DNA from: Triatoma infestans
Lineage: Eukaryota > Arthropoda > Insecta > Hemiptera > Reduviidae
Assembly: GCA_011037195.1 (NCBI GenBank)
Contig: JAAEAF010001065.1
Coordinates: 1 to 64,000 of the forward strand
Length of the DNA stretch: 64,000 nucleotides
Direction of reading: 5' to 3'
Both the position numbers and the translations under genes were made by a program. Below are positions 1 through 11,716 of the stretch, in pieces. The notes under the pieces are model-generated. The model saw only the letters and a list, made by a program, of their open reading frames with translations, was not told where the DNA came from and searched no databases. Every line of letters starts with the position of its first letter. Position 1 is the first letter of the stretch.

Positions 1-3000
1 AGTGTTACGGAGATTCCCCAGAGTTCCATCAGAGGGTGACCTTTTTCTATCATCGCCATGATACGATAGATTCTATCATGGTACATTTACGGACGAAAAA
101 ATTACGGAGATTACGGATAAAAGTGTTACGGAGATTCCCCAGAGTGCTATCAGAGGGTGACTTTTTTTATCATCGCCATGATACTATAGATTCTATCATT
201 GGTTCATTTACGGAACAAAAATATTACGGAGATTACGGATAAATGTGTTACGGAGATTCCCCAGAGTGCCATCAGAGGGTGACTTTTTTTTTATCATCGC
301 CATGATACGATAGATTCTATCGTTGGTTCATATACGGACGAAAACTTACGGAGATACGGATAAAAGTGTTTACCGGAGATTCCCGAGTGTCATCAGAGGG
401 TGGGCCTTTTTTATAATCGGCCATGATACGATAGATTCTATCATTGGTTCATTTAAGGACGAAAACATTACGGAGATTACGGATAAAAGTGTTACGGAGA
501 TACCCCAGAGTGCCATCAGAGGGTGACTTTTTTTTTATCATCGCCATGATACGATAGATTCTATCACTGGTACATTTACGGACGAAAACATTACGGAGAT
601 TACGGATAAACGTATTACGCAGATTCCCCGGAGTGCCATCAAAGGGTGAATTTTTTCTATCATCGCCATGATACGATAGATTCTATCGTATCATCATTTA
701 CGGACGAAAACATTACGGAGATTACGGATTAAAGTGTTACGGAGATTCCCCGGAGTGCCATCAGAGGGTGACTTTTTTTTATCATCGCCGTGATACGATA
801 GATTCTATCGTTGGTTCATTTACGGACGAAAACATTACGGAGATTACGGATAAATGTGTTACGGAGATTCCCCGGAGTGCCATCAGAGGGCGACTTTTTT
901 TATCATCGCCATGATACGATAGATTCAATCGTTGGTTCATTTACGGACGAAAACATTACGGAGATTACGGATAAAAGTGTTACGGAGATTCCCCGGAGTG
1001 CCATCTGAGGGTGACATTTTTTTATCATCGCAATGATACGATAGATTCTATCGCTGTTTCATTTACGGACGAAAAAATTACGGTGATTACGGATAAAAGT
1101 GTTACGGAGATTCCCCAGAGTTCCATCAGAGGGTGACCTTTTTCTATCATCGCCATGATACGATAGATTCTATCATGGTACATTTACGGACGAAAAAATT
1201 ACGGAGATTACGAAAAAGGTACGAGATTCCCCAGTGCTATCAGAGGGTGACTTTTTTTATCATGCCATATACATAGATTTCTATCATGGTTCATTTGACG
1301 GAACGAAAATATTACGGAATTACGGATAAATGTTTACGGAGATTCCCACCAGAGTGCCACTCAGAGGGGACTTTTTGTTTTATCATCGCCATGATACGTA
1401 GATTCTATCATGTTCATGTTACGGACGAAAACCTTACGGAGATTTCGGATAAAAGTGTTACGGAGATTCCCCGCGAGTGCCTATAGATGGTGACTTTTTT
1501 TTATCATCCCTGATCCGAAGCTTCTATCGTTGGTTGATTTATGGACGAAAACATTACGGAGATTACGGATAAACGTATTATGGAGATTCCCCAGAGTGCC
1601 ATCAGAGGGTGCCTTTTTTTTATCATCGCCATGATACGATAGATTCTATCGTATCATCATTTACGGACGAAAACATTACGGAGATTACGGATCAAAGTGT
1701 TACGGAGATTCTATCGTTGGTTCATTTACGGACGAAAACATTATGGAGATTACGGATAAAAGTGTTACGGAGATTCCCCGGAGTGCCATCAGAGGGTGAC
1801 TTTTTTTATCATCGCCATGATACGATAGATTCTATCATTGATTCATTTACGGACGAAAACATTATGGAGATTACGGATAAAATTGTTACGGAGATTCCCC
1901 GGAGTGCCATCAGAGGGTGACTTTTTTCTATCATCGCCATGATACGATAGATTCTATCGTATCATCATTTACGGACGAAAACATTATGGAGATTACGGAT
2001 AAAAGTGTTACAGAGATTCCCCGGAGTGCCAGCAGAGGGTGACTTTTTTTTATCATCGCCGTGATACGATAGATTCTATCGTTGGTTCATTTACGGACAA
2101 AAACATTACGGAGATTACGGATAAAAGTGTTACGGAGATTCCCCGGAGTGCCATCAGAGGGTGACGTTTTTTATCATCGCCATGATACGATAGATTCTAT
2201 CGTTCGTTCATTTACGGACGAAAACATTACGGAGATTACGGATAAAAGTGTTACGGAGATTCCCCGGAGTACCATCAGAGGGTGACTTTTTTTTATCGTT
2301 GCCATGATACGATAGATTCTATCGTTGGTTCATTTACGGACGAAAACATTACGGAGATTACGGATAAAAGTGTTACAGAGATTTCCCAGAGTGGCATCAG
2401 AGGGTGACTTTTTTCTATCATCGCCATGATACGATAGATCCTATCGTATCATCATTTACGGACGAAAACATTAAGGAGATTACGGATTAAAGTGTTACGG
2501 AGATTCCCCAGAGTGCCATCAGAGGGTGACTTTTTTCTATCATCGCCATGATACGATAGATCCTATCGTATCATCATTTACGGACGAAAACATTAAGGAG
2601 ATTACGGATTAAAGTGTTACGGAGATTCCCCAGAGTGCCATCAGAGGGTGACTTTTTTTTATCATCGCCATGATACGATAGATTCTATCATTGGTTCATT
2701 TACGGACGATAACAATACGGAGATTACGGATAAAAGTGTTACGGAGATTCCCCGGAGTGCCAGCAGAGGGTGACTTTTTTTTATCATCGCCGTGATACTA
2801 TAGATTCTATCGTTGGTTCATTTACGGACGAAAACATTACGGAGATTACGATGAAGTTTACGGATTCCTGGAGTGCCATGCAGAGGGTGACTTTTTTTAT
2901 CATCGCCGTGATACGATAGATTCTATCGTTGGTTCATTTACGGACGAAAACATTACGGAGATTACGGATGAAAGTGTTACGGAGATTCCTTGGAGTGCCA

Positions 3001-3261
3001 TCAGAGGGTGACTTTTTTTTTATCATCGCCATGATACGATAGATTCTTTTGTTGGTTCATTTACGGACGAACATTACGGAGATTACGGATAAAAGTGTTA
3101 CAGAGATTCACCGGAGTGGCATCAGAGGGTGACTTTTTTTTATCATCGCCATGATGCGATAGATTCTATCATTGGTTCATTTACGGACGAAAACATTACG
3201 GAGATTACTGATACAAGTGTTACGGAGATTCCCCAGAGTGCCATCAGAGGGTGACTTTTTT
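1..3261. repeat. ~120-bp satellite array, about 27 units
   Basis: Tandem head-to-tail units begin with GTGTTACGGAGATTCCCC and recur about every 119-122 bases (for example at 1, 122, 244). Each unit has a T-rich tract, the block ATCATCGCCATGATACGATAG, and a second short TTACGGAGATTACGG module. Many units carry an inverted repeat around the trinucleotide ATT; in the variant ending CTATCGTATCAT the two arms are perfect 12-mers. The array stops near 3261, where unrelated AT-rich DNA begins; the left edge lies outside the window. Short open frames crossing units are by-products of the repeat. The tandem nature is seen directly; any centromeric or heterochromatic role is inference. Confidence 0.97.
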
Positions 3262-4630
3262 TTCGTCAATCCGATTCGATTCAGCAAACTATCATCAATT
3301 TACAGTGCAGTGTTTTCAAACTTAAACGGCTTCAACGATTTGCCCTAATCTTCTCATTTTGCCTATCCAGATACAGGCGGTGTATCGTTATATTTGTGGC
3401 AGTGCTTTTCTCAAGAATGTCCACTTCAAGAAAATATAGTTTTACTTCGAAATTTAGGTTAATTCGGAATAAAAAATTGCTCTTGGCATTTTCTGAATTT
3501 TTTTCGAATCATTTGAAACCTTTTTTTTTCTGGAGACAAATTAATTTCGATGGTCTCCAAAGAATCTTTGTCGAAATATCTCGATGTCTTTATATGGTTA
3601 CAATATGTGGATTTATTATCTGTATTGATTGAATGTTATTGCAATTTCTACTAATGATGATACACTGAAAAAAAAAATAAATAAATTGTCATAACCTGTG
3701 GGCTTAAATCCACTGATGTTTGCAATATTACTTTATGCTTCCCAAAAACATTGAACAGTTTCTGTAGATTAGTTTAATATAAGATCTTGATTTAGTATGT
3801 TCCATTGTATTAGTTATAAATGATACTGTAAGTAAACGGCCATTTTTTCATTTTATTCTGGTGTCCCATTTTTTACTATCTCTACCCTAATCTAGTTTCC
3901 TCCCAAAATCTGGGTACATACACACACACATATATATATATATATAGATTCTATATTTATATATTTGTATGTATATATTATAATTTATGTTAAATTTAAG
4001 TTAATATATGTTTGAATCCTGCTGTGAGTGTATGGTCAGTATTGTCGACGCTATTATAAAATTTATGGATATGAATTTATATGCTAACACATTACATATA
4101 ACACTTCTTTATTATATGTTGCTGTCATTTTGTCAATTGTATTTTTATTATATTTATTTTGTGATTAATGGAGGTTCATTTAATTTTATTTTTTTTAAAG
4201 ATTTTGTTACATTTTACATATAATACATACACACAGATATGTATATATATATTACAAATATTTGATTTATTTCATTTTTTTTTTAATATTTATTTTTATT
4301 GGCCATTTGTCATCAAGGTATCGCTTATTTGACCTCACTTTATTTTTATTTGTTTATTTTTTATTATCGATTACATATTTTTTTATTCACTTGTTATCCT
4401 TTGTGTTTCTTATGAGTTGTCCTGTTTATGTAATTTTTTATGAATTTAAAAAAATAAAAAACAATTCATCTGTTTTTTATTTTTATTTTTTCTTATTATT
4501 ATTATATGCGGAATTTTCGTGATCGTGTCAAAATTTTCTAAATGGAGCTAGCACCGCAAATACACATTTCTCCAGGACTCTGAGAACGGAAACAAGTGCC
4601 TGTCTGCGTGTATACAACTAAATATCTCAA
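3262..4630. other. AT-rich intergenic DNA, no gene recognised
   Basis: No reading frame here has coding character. Dinucleotide tracts (CA then TA) lie at about 3918-3948 and more TA-rich runs occur up to 4260. A block near 4285-4345 containing TTGGCCATTTGTCAT recurs near 6875-6935. Confidence 0.7.
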
Positions 4631-4633
4631 AAG

Positions 4634-5484
4634 GTCTGGTGTGAATCATTCACACGCCTTTCTGGCTGCAGTTCTCACAGACTAAGTGACAAATTTTCCT
4701 TCAAACTGGTAATTTATTACTAAATATTGGCTTGTCTTCAATTTTTCATCAATAGGAAAATTTAAACTTAATAAAAGGACTTTATTAAGAACAGCATAAC
4801 CTGACCCCTTCCCCCAAACTTCTTTACATGAACTTTCTCTGCAAATAGTTTCTAACAAAATTGATACGTCTTGTTCATAATTAGTATAAAAAATTTAATA
4901 AAATCTGTCGGTGATTCTACGGATAAAATCGTAGAAAACTGAAATAACTTTAGTAGAAACGCACATCCAGTCACACATTTTGTTTAAGCTCAGAATTTTG
5001 TCAACGTATTTAATTCTAATTAATATTATTTAGCTAATAGAATTGTGTGATAAACTAAAATAGCACTTAAAAAGAAAACACAACCCCGTGCCTCTTCCTG
5101 AAACCACTCTTAAATGAATTTTCTCAGGGAGATTTTTCTAATAAAAGTTGTAACTCTTTGTATTTTAAAGGAAATCGTTGGAGCCGTTTTCCAGAAAATC
5201 GCACAAATTGTAGAATCTATTTAGGAATTTCGACAGATAACTTCCTGTCGGATAACCTGGTGATACTCACACGGAATATCAAGTTTGAACTTTCTTCAAA
5301 TTTTTCTTTTTGGAGCCGCTGGTCACATACGTACAATCACTCACATAACACAGACTATTTTCTAAAAACAACTTTTTCGGACTCAGATGACTTCAAAATG
5401 TGTATGTCCAGTGAGAACACGATATGGAAAATTGGACGCGATCGCAATACTGTTTGTGACAGCAGTAAGAGGAAGTGATAAATG
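4634..5484 (-). repeat. Family A dispersed repeat, near full-length
   Basis: On the plus strand the copy opens with CTGGTGTGAATCATTCACAC and closes with CAGTAAGAGGAAGTGA. It contains the family landmarks in reverse order: the TTAAATGAATTTTCT block, AATCGTTGGAGCCGTTTTCC, the position of the (CA)n tract, and GACGCGATCGCAATACT. The two short frames inside it (5158-5478 plus and 5355-5549 minus) run along the repeat and are not genes. Confidence 0.85.
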
Positions 5485-6380
5485 ATTATGTATGTCGCGG
5501 GGAGTATAAACTTTATATTCTGTTTTGGGGCCAACCTAGGACCCAACACATATCATTTCAATCAAAATTCTTCTAAAAGAATTGTGAATTAATGTTTTCT
5601 TTCTGGAGAGTTGCGCGAATTCCTCGTAAACTGCTCCATTGATTCTCTTACAGTTCTTATACGTACCCTGGTGACTGGCTGACTACTAGATTGATCGAAA
5701 ACTATGGCTGAAGGTCAGTCTATAAATCGAAAACAAATAAAAAAATCTTCCAATTAATTTACCATTTATCTCAATTTTTACTTTATTTTCACTTGGTAAT
5801 GAGCTAATTATTAATGGGGAGCCGTTTTTTTTTTAATAAAAAGAAATAGGTTTATAGGTGAAAAAGATGGAATTCGTGTGTCCTAGTTAAGCGATGAGGT
5901 GTTTTCATTTATACGTCTATTTCGAAGGTTATATATTACAAATAGTTGACCCTAAAAATAAAATTTAAGTCTGTGTGTTTTTTCTTTATCGATATATTTG
6001 GATAGTTATGTTGATATGAAAAGATAGGCTGTCCAGAATACCACACACTATAAACATATTCAGAAATAGAAGTCTTACTTCTGTATTCTATCTACATAGA
6101 ACAGGTGAATGAGTCGATCTGTTGGTTTAATGCCTTAGATACTTGAGGTAATTACATTTTTGAATTTATTACCTCTAATTTTTTTTTTTTAGTTTTTTGC
6201 AAAGAGGTCAATAGGCCAGATTCAGTTGTTTTTTTTTTTCAATTTTAACTGCAAAATTCTTGACTTTATTGAAATTTTCGTTTACATCCATAAATATCTA
6301 GGTAACGCTTAGTTGGTACAAAACTAGATCGTAACGTGTTGCTAAATTTAGTTCTGTAACTAGTTAAATTAGTGGTATAG
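5485..6380. other. Intergenic, nothing recognised
   Basis: AT-rich sequence with poly-T runs near 5826, 6180 and 6229. No reading frame, RNA gene or repeat landmark is visible. Confidence 0.6.
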
Positions 6381-6800
6381 TTGTCTGTTACTATTCTAGG
6401 GGTGGGGACTTTATGTTCAGCTGTTGTTCAGGTGCCGAGGCAGTTAGCAGACTTTTTTTTATTTTATTATATGTCCACCATTATACCTAGGTATTTTAGT
6501 TTTCCTTTAGTATTGGAAGAATTTGGAGTATATGTTAAAGAAGCCAGGAGCGAAATGGGGTTTGAGAATGAATTTGGAAAGAACAAAACTTTTGTGGTTG
6601 GAGAGGTGATTAACTTGGAAGTTGGAACTCAAAGAATTAAAGAACTAAGTTTACTTAAATATTTTTGTTTAATGTTGGAAAGTTAGGGAGGATCGGGGCG
6701 GAAATAAGGAGAAGAATTGAAGAAGTGTAGAAAGCAACAAGGATATGGCATCACTGTTCAACTGTGTCCAAAGAAACTAAAGAGAAATTTTTTACGGCAG
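6381..6800 (+). pseudogene. RTE-like LINE, reverse transcriptase remnant
   Basis: The plus frame encodes a stretch that reads like the late part of an RTE-type reverse transcriptase: KNKTFVVGEVINLEVG followed by QRIKELSLLKYFCLMLES, matching the family pattern 'KTK-x-VVG ... GQ-I-x-V-x-x-FKYLG-x-x-LES'. A stop at about 6684 interrupts it. In another frame the sequence continues with a GRIGAEIRRRIEEV-like segment and then WHHCSTVSKETK, also typical just after the RT core. No catalytic Y-x-DD box is preserved. The matching 3' portion follows at 7180-7530 in the same orientation, so both probably come from one decayed insertion. The RTE assignment rests on motif pattern only. Confidence 0.6.
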
Positions 6801-7179
6801 CAGAGGAATTATTTTTCTTTAAAAAAAGAATTCCTTATTTACTCTATTTAACTACAAATAATTTCATTTATTTCAAAATTATTTTTATTGGCCATTTGTC
6901 ATAAAGTGACCAGTATGTGACCTCACTTTACTTTGATTTATCTTTGGCTTCTGAGCTCAGCAGCAAGCACAAAGTTTATATTTCATTTTGATGCCAACTT
7001 GGGATCCAACTATTATGTTTCCATCAAAATTCATCAACATGAAGTGGAAATCTGACTTTTTTAAATAATATAAACATCTCCTTATAATTTTAAGGTTTAA
7101 CGAATGGGAAACTATTTTAAAAAGAAAATTTATTATTTCGTTATTGAAATTATATTTCTACAAAGCGCCAGGGCCTGGA
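6801..7179. other. AT-rich spacer between RTE-like pieces
   Basis: Contains the second occurrence of the TTGGCCATTTGTCAT block (about 6885-6935), which probably interrupts the RTE-like element. No coding frame. Confidence 0.5.
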
Positions 7180-7530
7180 AAATTGCCCAGAAAACGAGAA
7201 AAATGATAACAGCGTAGAAATGGCGTTCTGGAGGAGATCCTTGGATTGAGTATCAAATGAGGAAATAAAAAAAGAGTGTGGTTAATAGAGGACAGTTCAA
7301 CCAGGCTTACTGTAAAAACGTTAAAAATGGTACGGTCACTTACAATGGATGGGCAAAGAGTGTTGGAATCGGTGCCACGGAAAAGGCTGTAGTGAAGGGA
7401 AGTTTGGAGGAGGAAATGGTTGATCGAGATCTGAGGGATGACAACTGGGAGAATAGAAGAAAATGGAATGATGCTTTTGACTGAGGAAGATAACCCTAGT
7501 AATTAGGAAAAATGCCGGGAAAATAAGTAA
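7180..7530 (+). pseudogene. RTE-like LINE, C-terminal remnant
   Basis: Frame-shifted remains of the RTE C-terminal domain. MAFWRRSLG-like residues occur near 7220, and KWYGHLQWMGKECWN is encoded near 7326-7370, the family's 'L-x-WYGH-x-x-RM' signature. The sequence ends with ATGCCGGGAAAATAAGTAAG. The better preserved fragment at 56.8 kb has the same KWYGHL motif and an equivalent ending (ACGCCGGGAAAGTCAAAAAG). The 68-codon frame at 7278-7484 is the wrong frame for this domain and is not a separate gene. Confidence 0.6.
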
Positions 7531-8222
7531 GCCCCCATTTTAGGCAGAATTCCATTTATTATCAACACACACAAGCACACACTTACTCCCACTCCCTACT
7601 CACCACAGACGAACTACACTCTATGAACATTTATTTATTCAACTCCAAGATAGCCATAGAAGAGTTTTTAGATCTGAGCAAGGTTTTTTGGCTTTTTAAC
7701 CTCGCCACTACAAAAATGTAACATATAACTTATCTATACCAACATTGAATAGATCTGAAAGATCGGGATCGGGGATTTGTGTTATGGGTTCAAATCCAGC
7801 GTGACACATAGAATATGTATTCTGACTCCAATGTATAACCGTGTTTGTAAATAGTGCGTAGTTAACTATCAATTGTAGATGTGAACATTTGGAAAGATTG
7901 GCACAGTGCTCCGCAACGTATATTTTTGCTTGGGTTCAAATTTTACAAATCGAACAAACGACATTGAGTTCGTGGGTTACTTCAAACAAACAAACAAAAA
8001 GAAACATGATAAGAAACGTGTGATAAACATGACTTTCTCTTGACTCCAATTGATATAATTTAATTAAAAAAAAAAAATTGTTTAAAATTGCATTGTTTGG
8101 AAATGTTTAGATGGGTTGGCCATTAAAATAAGGTGGTGTGGTGTTTATATATATTATACCTGAGTGGACTCTGTATGGGCCATCTGTCACAATACCACTT
8201 ACACTCAGTTTAAATTTAAACG
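7531..8222. other. Intergenic, nothing recognised
   Basis: AT-rich; no gene or conserved block apart from a palindromic GTTTAAATTTAAAC near 8208 that also occurs at about 23279. Confidence 0.5.
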
Positions 8223-8410
8223 TAGATTAGATTAGACTTAATGGGGATTGGCTATGAAGCCTATGCCAGCGCTTATCCCTATCATAATACCCACAAATTA
8301 GAGTGCACTCTTGAGAGACACTCTTGGGTGAAACTTACCCAAGAGGACAAACCTCAGCCAAATAAGCCCCTTATATATCTGGCAATTCTGCATTAGGCCT
8401 GGGCGAGTAG
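8223..8410 (-). mobile_element. LINE 3' end with (AATCT)n tail
   Basis: On the minus strand the piece ends in ATTAAGTCTAATCTAATC, a short pentamer tail. The preceding block resembles 60.06-60.26 kb (shared CACAAATTAGAGT, a CTCTT/CTCCTGGGT-type block and the same tail), and the tail matches the LINE at 56.0 kb. This is interpreted as the 3' UTR of a non-LTR retrotransposon with a microsatellite-like tail. No coding part is recognisable. Confidence 0.5.
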
Positions 8411-8535
8411 CTATTAATAAACTTTGTCGAGCATCAAGTTATAAAATATGATCGAACCATAGGTAACTACAATTATATTCGTATCATAGTCATCAAGAAT
8501 GCTGGGATTTTTTAGTGATGCGTAGAGACTAATTG

Positions 8536-8554
8536 TGTGTGTGTGTGTGTGTGT
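8536..8554. repeat. (GT)n microsatellite
   Basis: Uninterrupted GT dinucleotides; the flanks include GAAACTTGATATTCCGCTTA, a family A landmark, so this is a family A scrap. Confidence 0.85.
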
Positions 8555-8704
8555 ATGCATTTACAGTATATTAAAAAAAAAGAAAATAAAAACTGAAACT
8601 TGATATTCCGCTTAAGCATTTGCTTAAGGTGTCCAACCAATAAAGTGCTTCAACTCATGAATGTGTTTATAGTTGGCAAAACGCTACCCTATAATCTCAA
8701 TCTA

Positions 8705-8825
8705 TTTGCGCCAAAATCAACTTGTTGATGGGCAAACTCCTGAAACGAATCATAAAAGTAATTTGAAGCAGACAGTATTCAGCAGGAAAATATCTCTGAT
8801 ATTGCGGATTCCTTCCATTCACTCT
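8705..8825 (-). repeat. Family B foldback repeat, half copy
   Basis: The reverse complement reads ATCCGCAATATCAGAGATATTTTCC, then ATGATTCGTTTCAGGAGTTTGCCCATCA. This matches the left half of the family B element at 47.53 kb and the copy at 40.38 kb. The 63-codon minus frame here is incidental. Confidence 0.6.
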
Positions 8826-8889
8826 ACACCGCAATAATGGAACTAGTGGTAGAGGATATGATATTGGTAGATAAACGAGCATTTTCATA

Positions 8890-10455
8890 AGTGATTACTA
8901 AAAAATCTAATCATGTTCAAGTAATGATCTTTAGCAGCGGTCTGTCATGTCTACAAACTATCTACAGTGTTTACAATATATTTACTCTATTCAAATATTT
9001 GTTCTTGGTTAATTAGAAAGTATAAATTAAGTCGAAAAAACCTTAAATATAATAAATGATTCTTTTTACTTTGACCTCCCCCTCCCCGTCAAAAAAAACT
9101 CCAATTTAAAAGGAAACCCTTTTAATAAGATTAAAAATACTATTTTAATGTAAGGCAAAACTATAAATTTATTAAAGCGATTAAAGTCAGAATAATTTGA
9201 AATTCATTCTGTCGTGTTTATTATAATTATTATTTTTGATTTATAGCTGGATAAACTAAAAGGTTAGCTGTTACACTAAAAATCTTCAACTATTTAGTAT
9301 CAGGTTAATAAATTAGTTCCAAAAATATAAGTTTGGTTCAAGGTGAATATCTTGACTAGTTAATTATTATAAAAACTTGGTAGAAACAAACAAACAACAA
9401 ACCTACAGATACATATATTATATATTTCAATCACAAGGACCTAACTCTATTGTGACATATTTACTCTATTAATACTACAGTCTTCAAAATAAATTAACAA
9501 CTTTTTAAAATTCAGTGATAACCTTTTAGAAACACTATCACATTGCTTTTTTCTATAACAGGTTTTTAGATTGAGTAAATAATTATTTTTATAAATAAGT
9601 TGTAAAATTCTTCGATATATAACCAATCTGTATAAACAGATATTAATCTAAATATTGGTATGTTAGATATGTAAAAGGAGTGGCTATCGTTACAGATCCA
9701 CTGCTACTCAAATCTATCAAAATTCACTTAAAGATCTACTGTGGCTCCCTGGAGTTAGTGTTGATTGTAGTTGAAATGGAACCAATCAACCATCAAATTC
9801 GCCACACAAAGCTGGACTCAATAGTTCCATTAGCAAATTCATGGTTAATAGATGATAGGTGGAGACTCCAGCCTCACGTCTGTTACGCCTATCACTATAT
9901 ATTACCAAATGGTCTTCAACCATGACAGCTAATCTCCCAACCTAGAAGCTCTGTTTATCGGTAAGAGAAATTTAATAAAATCGACCATCTGGAAGGGCAC
10001 TAAAAAGGATAAAACAGATAAACTTTAAAGTGTAAGATTAGTTGTTACACGAACTTCGACCTTGTAGGTAACCACACTAGCCCACCATCATTAGAACAAA
10101 CAACAGTTCTGACAAGTCTCATTCAGGCGACTGGAAACAGCCACTCTACCGTTCTGCATTTCTTCACGCTATCAACAATTGTCCTGTCTGTCCATAACTT
10201 TTTCCCCTTTACTCTGTTAAAATATAAATTGTGCGTAATGGTGCCAGTTCGTGTGTTCTTATTTCAACATTTATCATTTATCAACCATCAACATTTATCA
10301 TCCTGCTAAGATTATATAGTGGTCACTTGTAGGTGTACAGTGTGAGTGATTGAGTGTGTGTGTGTCAAACCATAGTTTGGGAGCTAGATTTTGCTTGTGA
10401 CTAGTTTGGAAACTCCACATCCCCCTGTGGAGAGAAATAGACATATTACTTCAAC
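8890..10455. other. Intergenic, no gene recognised
   Basis: AT-rich to about 9680, then a less AT-rich stretch (9680-10330). That stretch has an 81-codon plus frame (9680-9925) without recognisable motifs or splice context. It could belong to an old transposon, but nothing supports an assignment. Confidence 0.4.
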
Positions 10456-10460
10456 TGGTA

Positions 10461-10644
10461 TGTAATCCGTCGTAGCATGCATATTGATTTTGTTCCTGAC
10501 CGGTTTCGGATTTTCATCCATCGTCAGAGCAAATTCACCAAGTTCAAGAACTCTCGAGACGAACTTGGTGAATTTGCTTTGACGATGGATGGAAATCAGA
10601 AACCGATCAGGAACAAAATCAACATGCATGCCTCGACGGATAAA
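10461..10644. repeat. Family C foldback, ~85-bp inverted arms
   Basis: Left arm 10461-10545 and right arm 10561-10644 are near-perfect reverse complements around a 15-base centre. Each arm contains GCATGCAT, TTGATTTTGTTCCTGA, CGGTTTCGGATTTTCATCCA and CAAATTCACCAAGTTC. The frames on both strands are mirror products of the hairpin. Related single arms occur at 16.62 kb and 40.09-40.20 kb. Confidence 0.9.
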
Positions 10645-10800
10645 ATACCAGATATTATCCAGCATTGCGGACCCACCCATATTTTCAATATTACTTCATA
10701 TTCATAATACTTGAAATACATTCTTCAATGACTTTGGTTGGGGTGAAGTTTGACTTTTGGCTTTACTCCATTCTTTACATTTATTTAATATTAATAAAAT
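10645..10800. other. Outer flank of the family C foldback
   Basis: Contains ATTATCCAGCATTGCGGACC. The reverse complement of this segment recurs near 16622 (GGGTCCGCAGTACTGGATAA) and a related form is at 31575, so the repeat extends beyond the perfect hairpin. Confidence 0.5.
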
Positions 10801-11175
10801 TACAAAGAATTGCCAAAATTCCTAGTTTGAAGAAAGTCGGTTAACCGGAAGTGCGCCCTTACTGAACAGATTTTTCAGTTTTCTAAAACTTTCGATAAAA
10901 ATAGCAACAAGTTTTTTGCCACTTGGTGCACAAACTGCACAGATATAGGCTTATCACTTTTCTTTGACAAATTGTTCAGATTGAATAGATTTGTAAGGTG
11001 GTTCAAGGGAAGCTGGGATCGCTAATGTGTCGTTTTTAGTGTAGGCTGTCCTAGCTATACATTTAAATATAGAAACCAGTGAAATTTAGTTAAAAATTTC
11101 AAAGATTTAAGGAAATTTGTGAATGTATGTAAAGTGCGAGAGAAACTCGTGTGAGTGTTTCATACCATATTTTTT
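10801..11175 (+). repeat. Family A repeat, 3' part
   Basis: Opens with TGCCAAAATTCCTAGTTTGA and TTAACCGGAAGTGCGC and ends with GAGAGAAACTCGTGTGAG plus TTTCATACCA, the family 3' hairpin. Confidence 0.75.
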
Positions 11176-11668
11176 ATGGTTGCTATTTTGTCGAAAAAGT
11201 GCTTCGTCGATTTTCTTCAATCTAAATGTACATATATCTCTCACTTTTATTTGAATTGCTTTGCCAAAAAAATATTTTCTGGGAGCTATAGCTTTAAGCA
11301 TAATTCTAATTTGCCTTTTTTTTTAGTATAATACATGGTTCCCACTCCTATATATTATTTTGATGAATTATGAAATTTATAAGAATTATGAACAAAGAGA
11401 AAATCGTGTTTGTATTTGACATTAGATTATTTATTAATCTTACTTTTTTTTTGTAAAAATGTAAAAGAATTATGAAAACAATAGAAGTATATTTTACAAT
11501 ACGTTTTGTTTATTTTAAGCTGATGTTTATATATCTTGTTGATTTATATAGTACAAATATTTTTTTATACAATAAACTATAAAATATTTATGACCATATA
11601 TATATATGTTGTAATCATTGTATAGTAACAGACAAACAACAACGGCTTGGACATATAGACAGACGAAA

Positions 11669-11716
<48 letters not shown>

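Noticed and set aside
36..2285. Several 60-100 codon frames with near-identical products in the first 2.3 kb
   Set aside because: They read through successive 120-bp satellite units; the shared residues come from the repeat and frames break at each indel.
1..3261. CRISPR array
   Set aside because: Whole units repeat with no unique spacers, and the context is eukaryotic.
10384..10707. Two overlapping genes with similar products on opposite strands
   Set aside because: They are mirror translations of the family C hairpin.
11527..11712. Cysteine/valine-rich secreted peptide (also the similar frames at 18.3-18.7 and 27.3-27.6 kb)
   Set aside because: Translation of AC/GT dinucleotide tracts.
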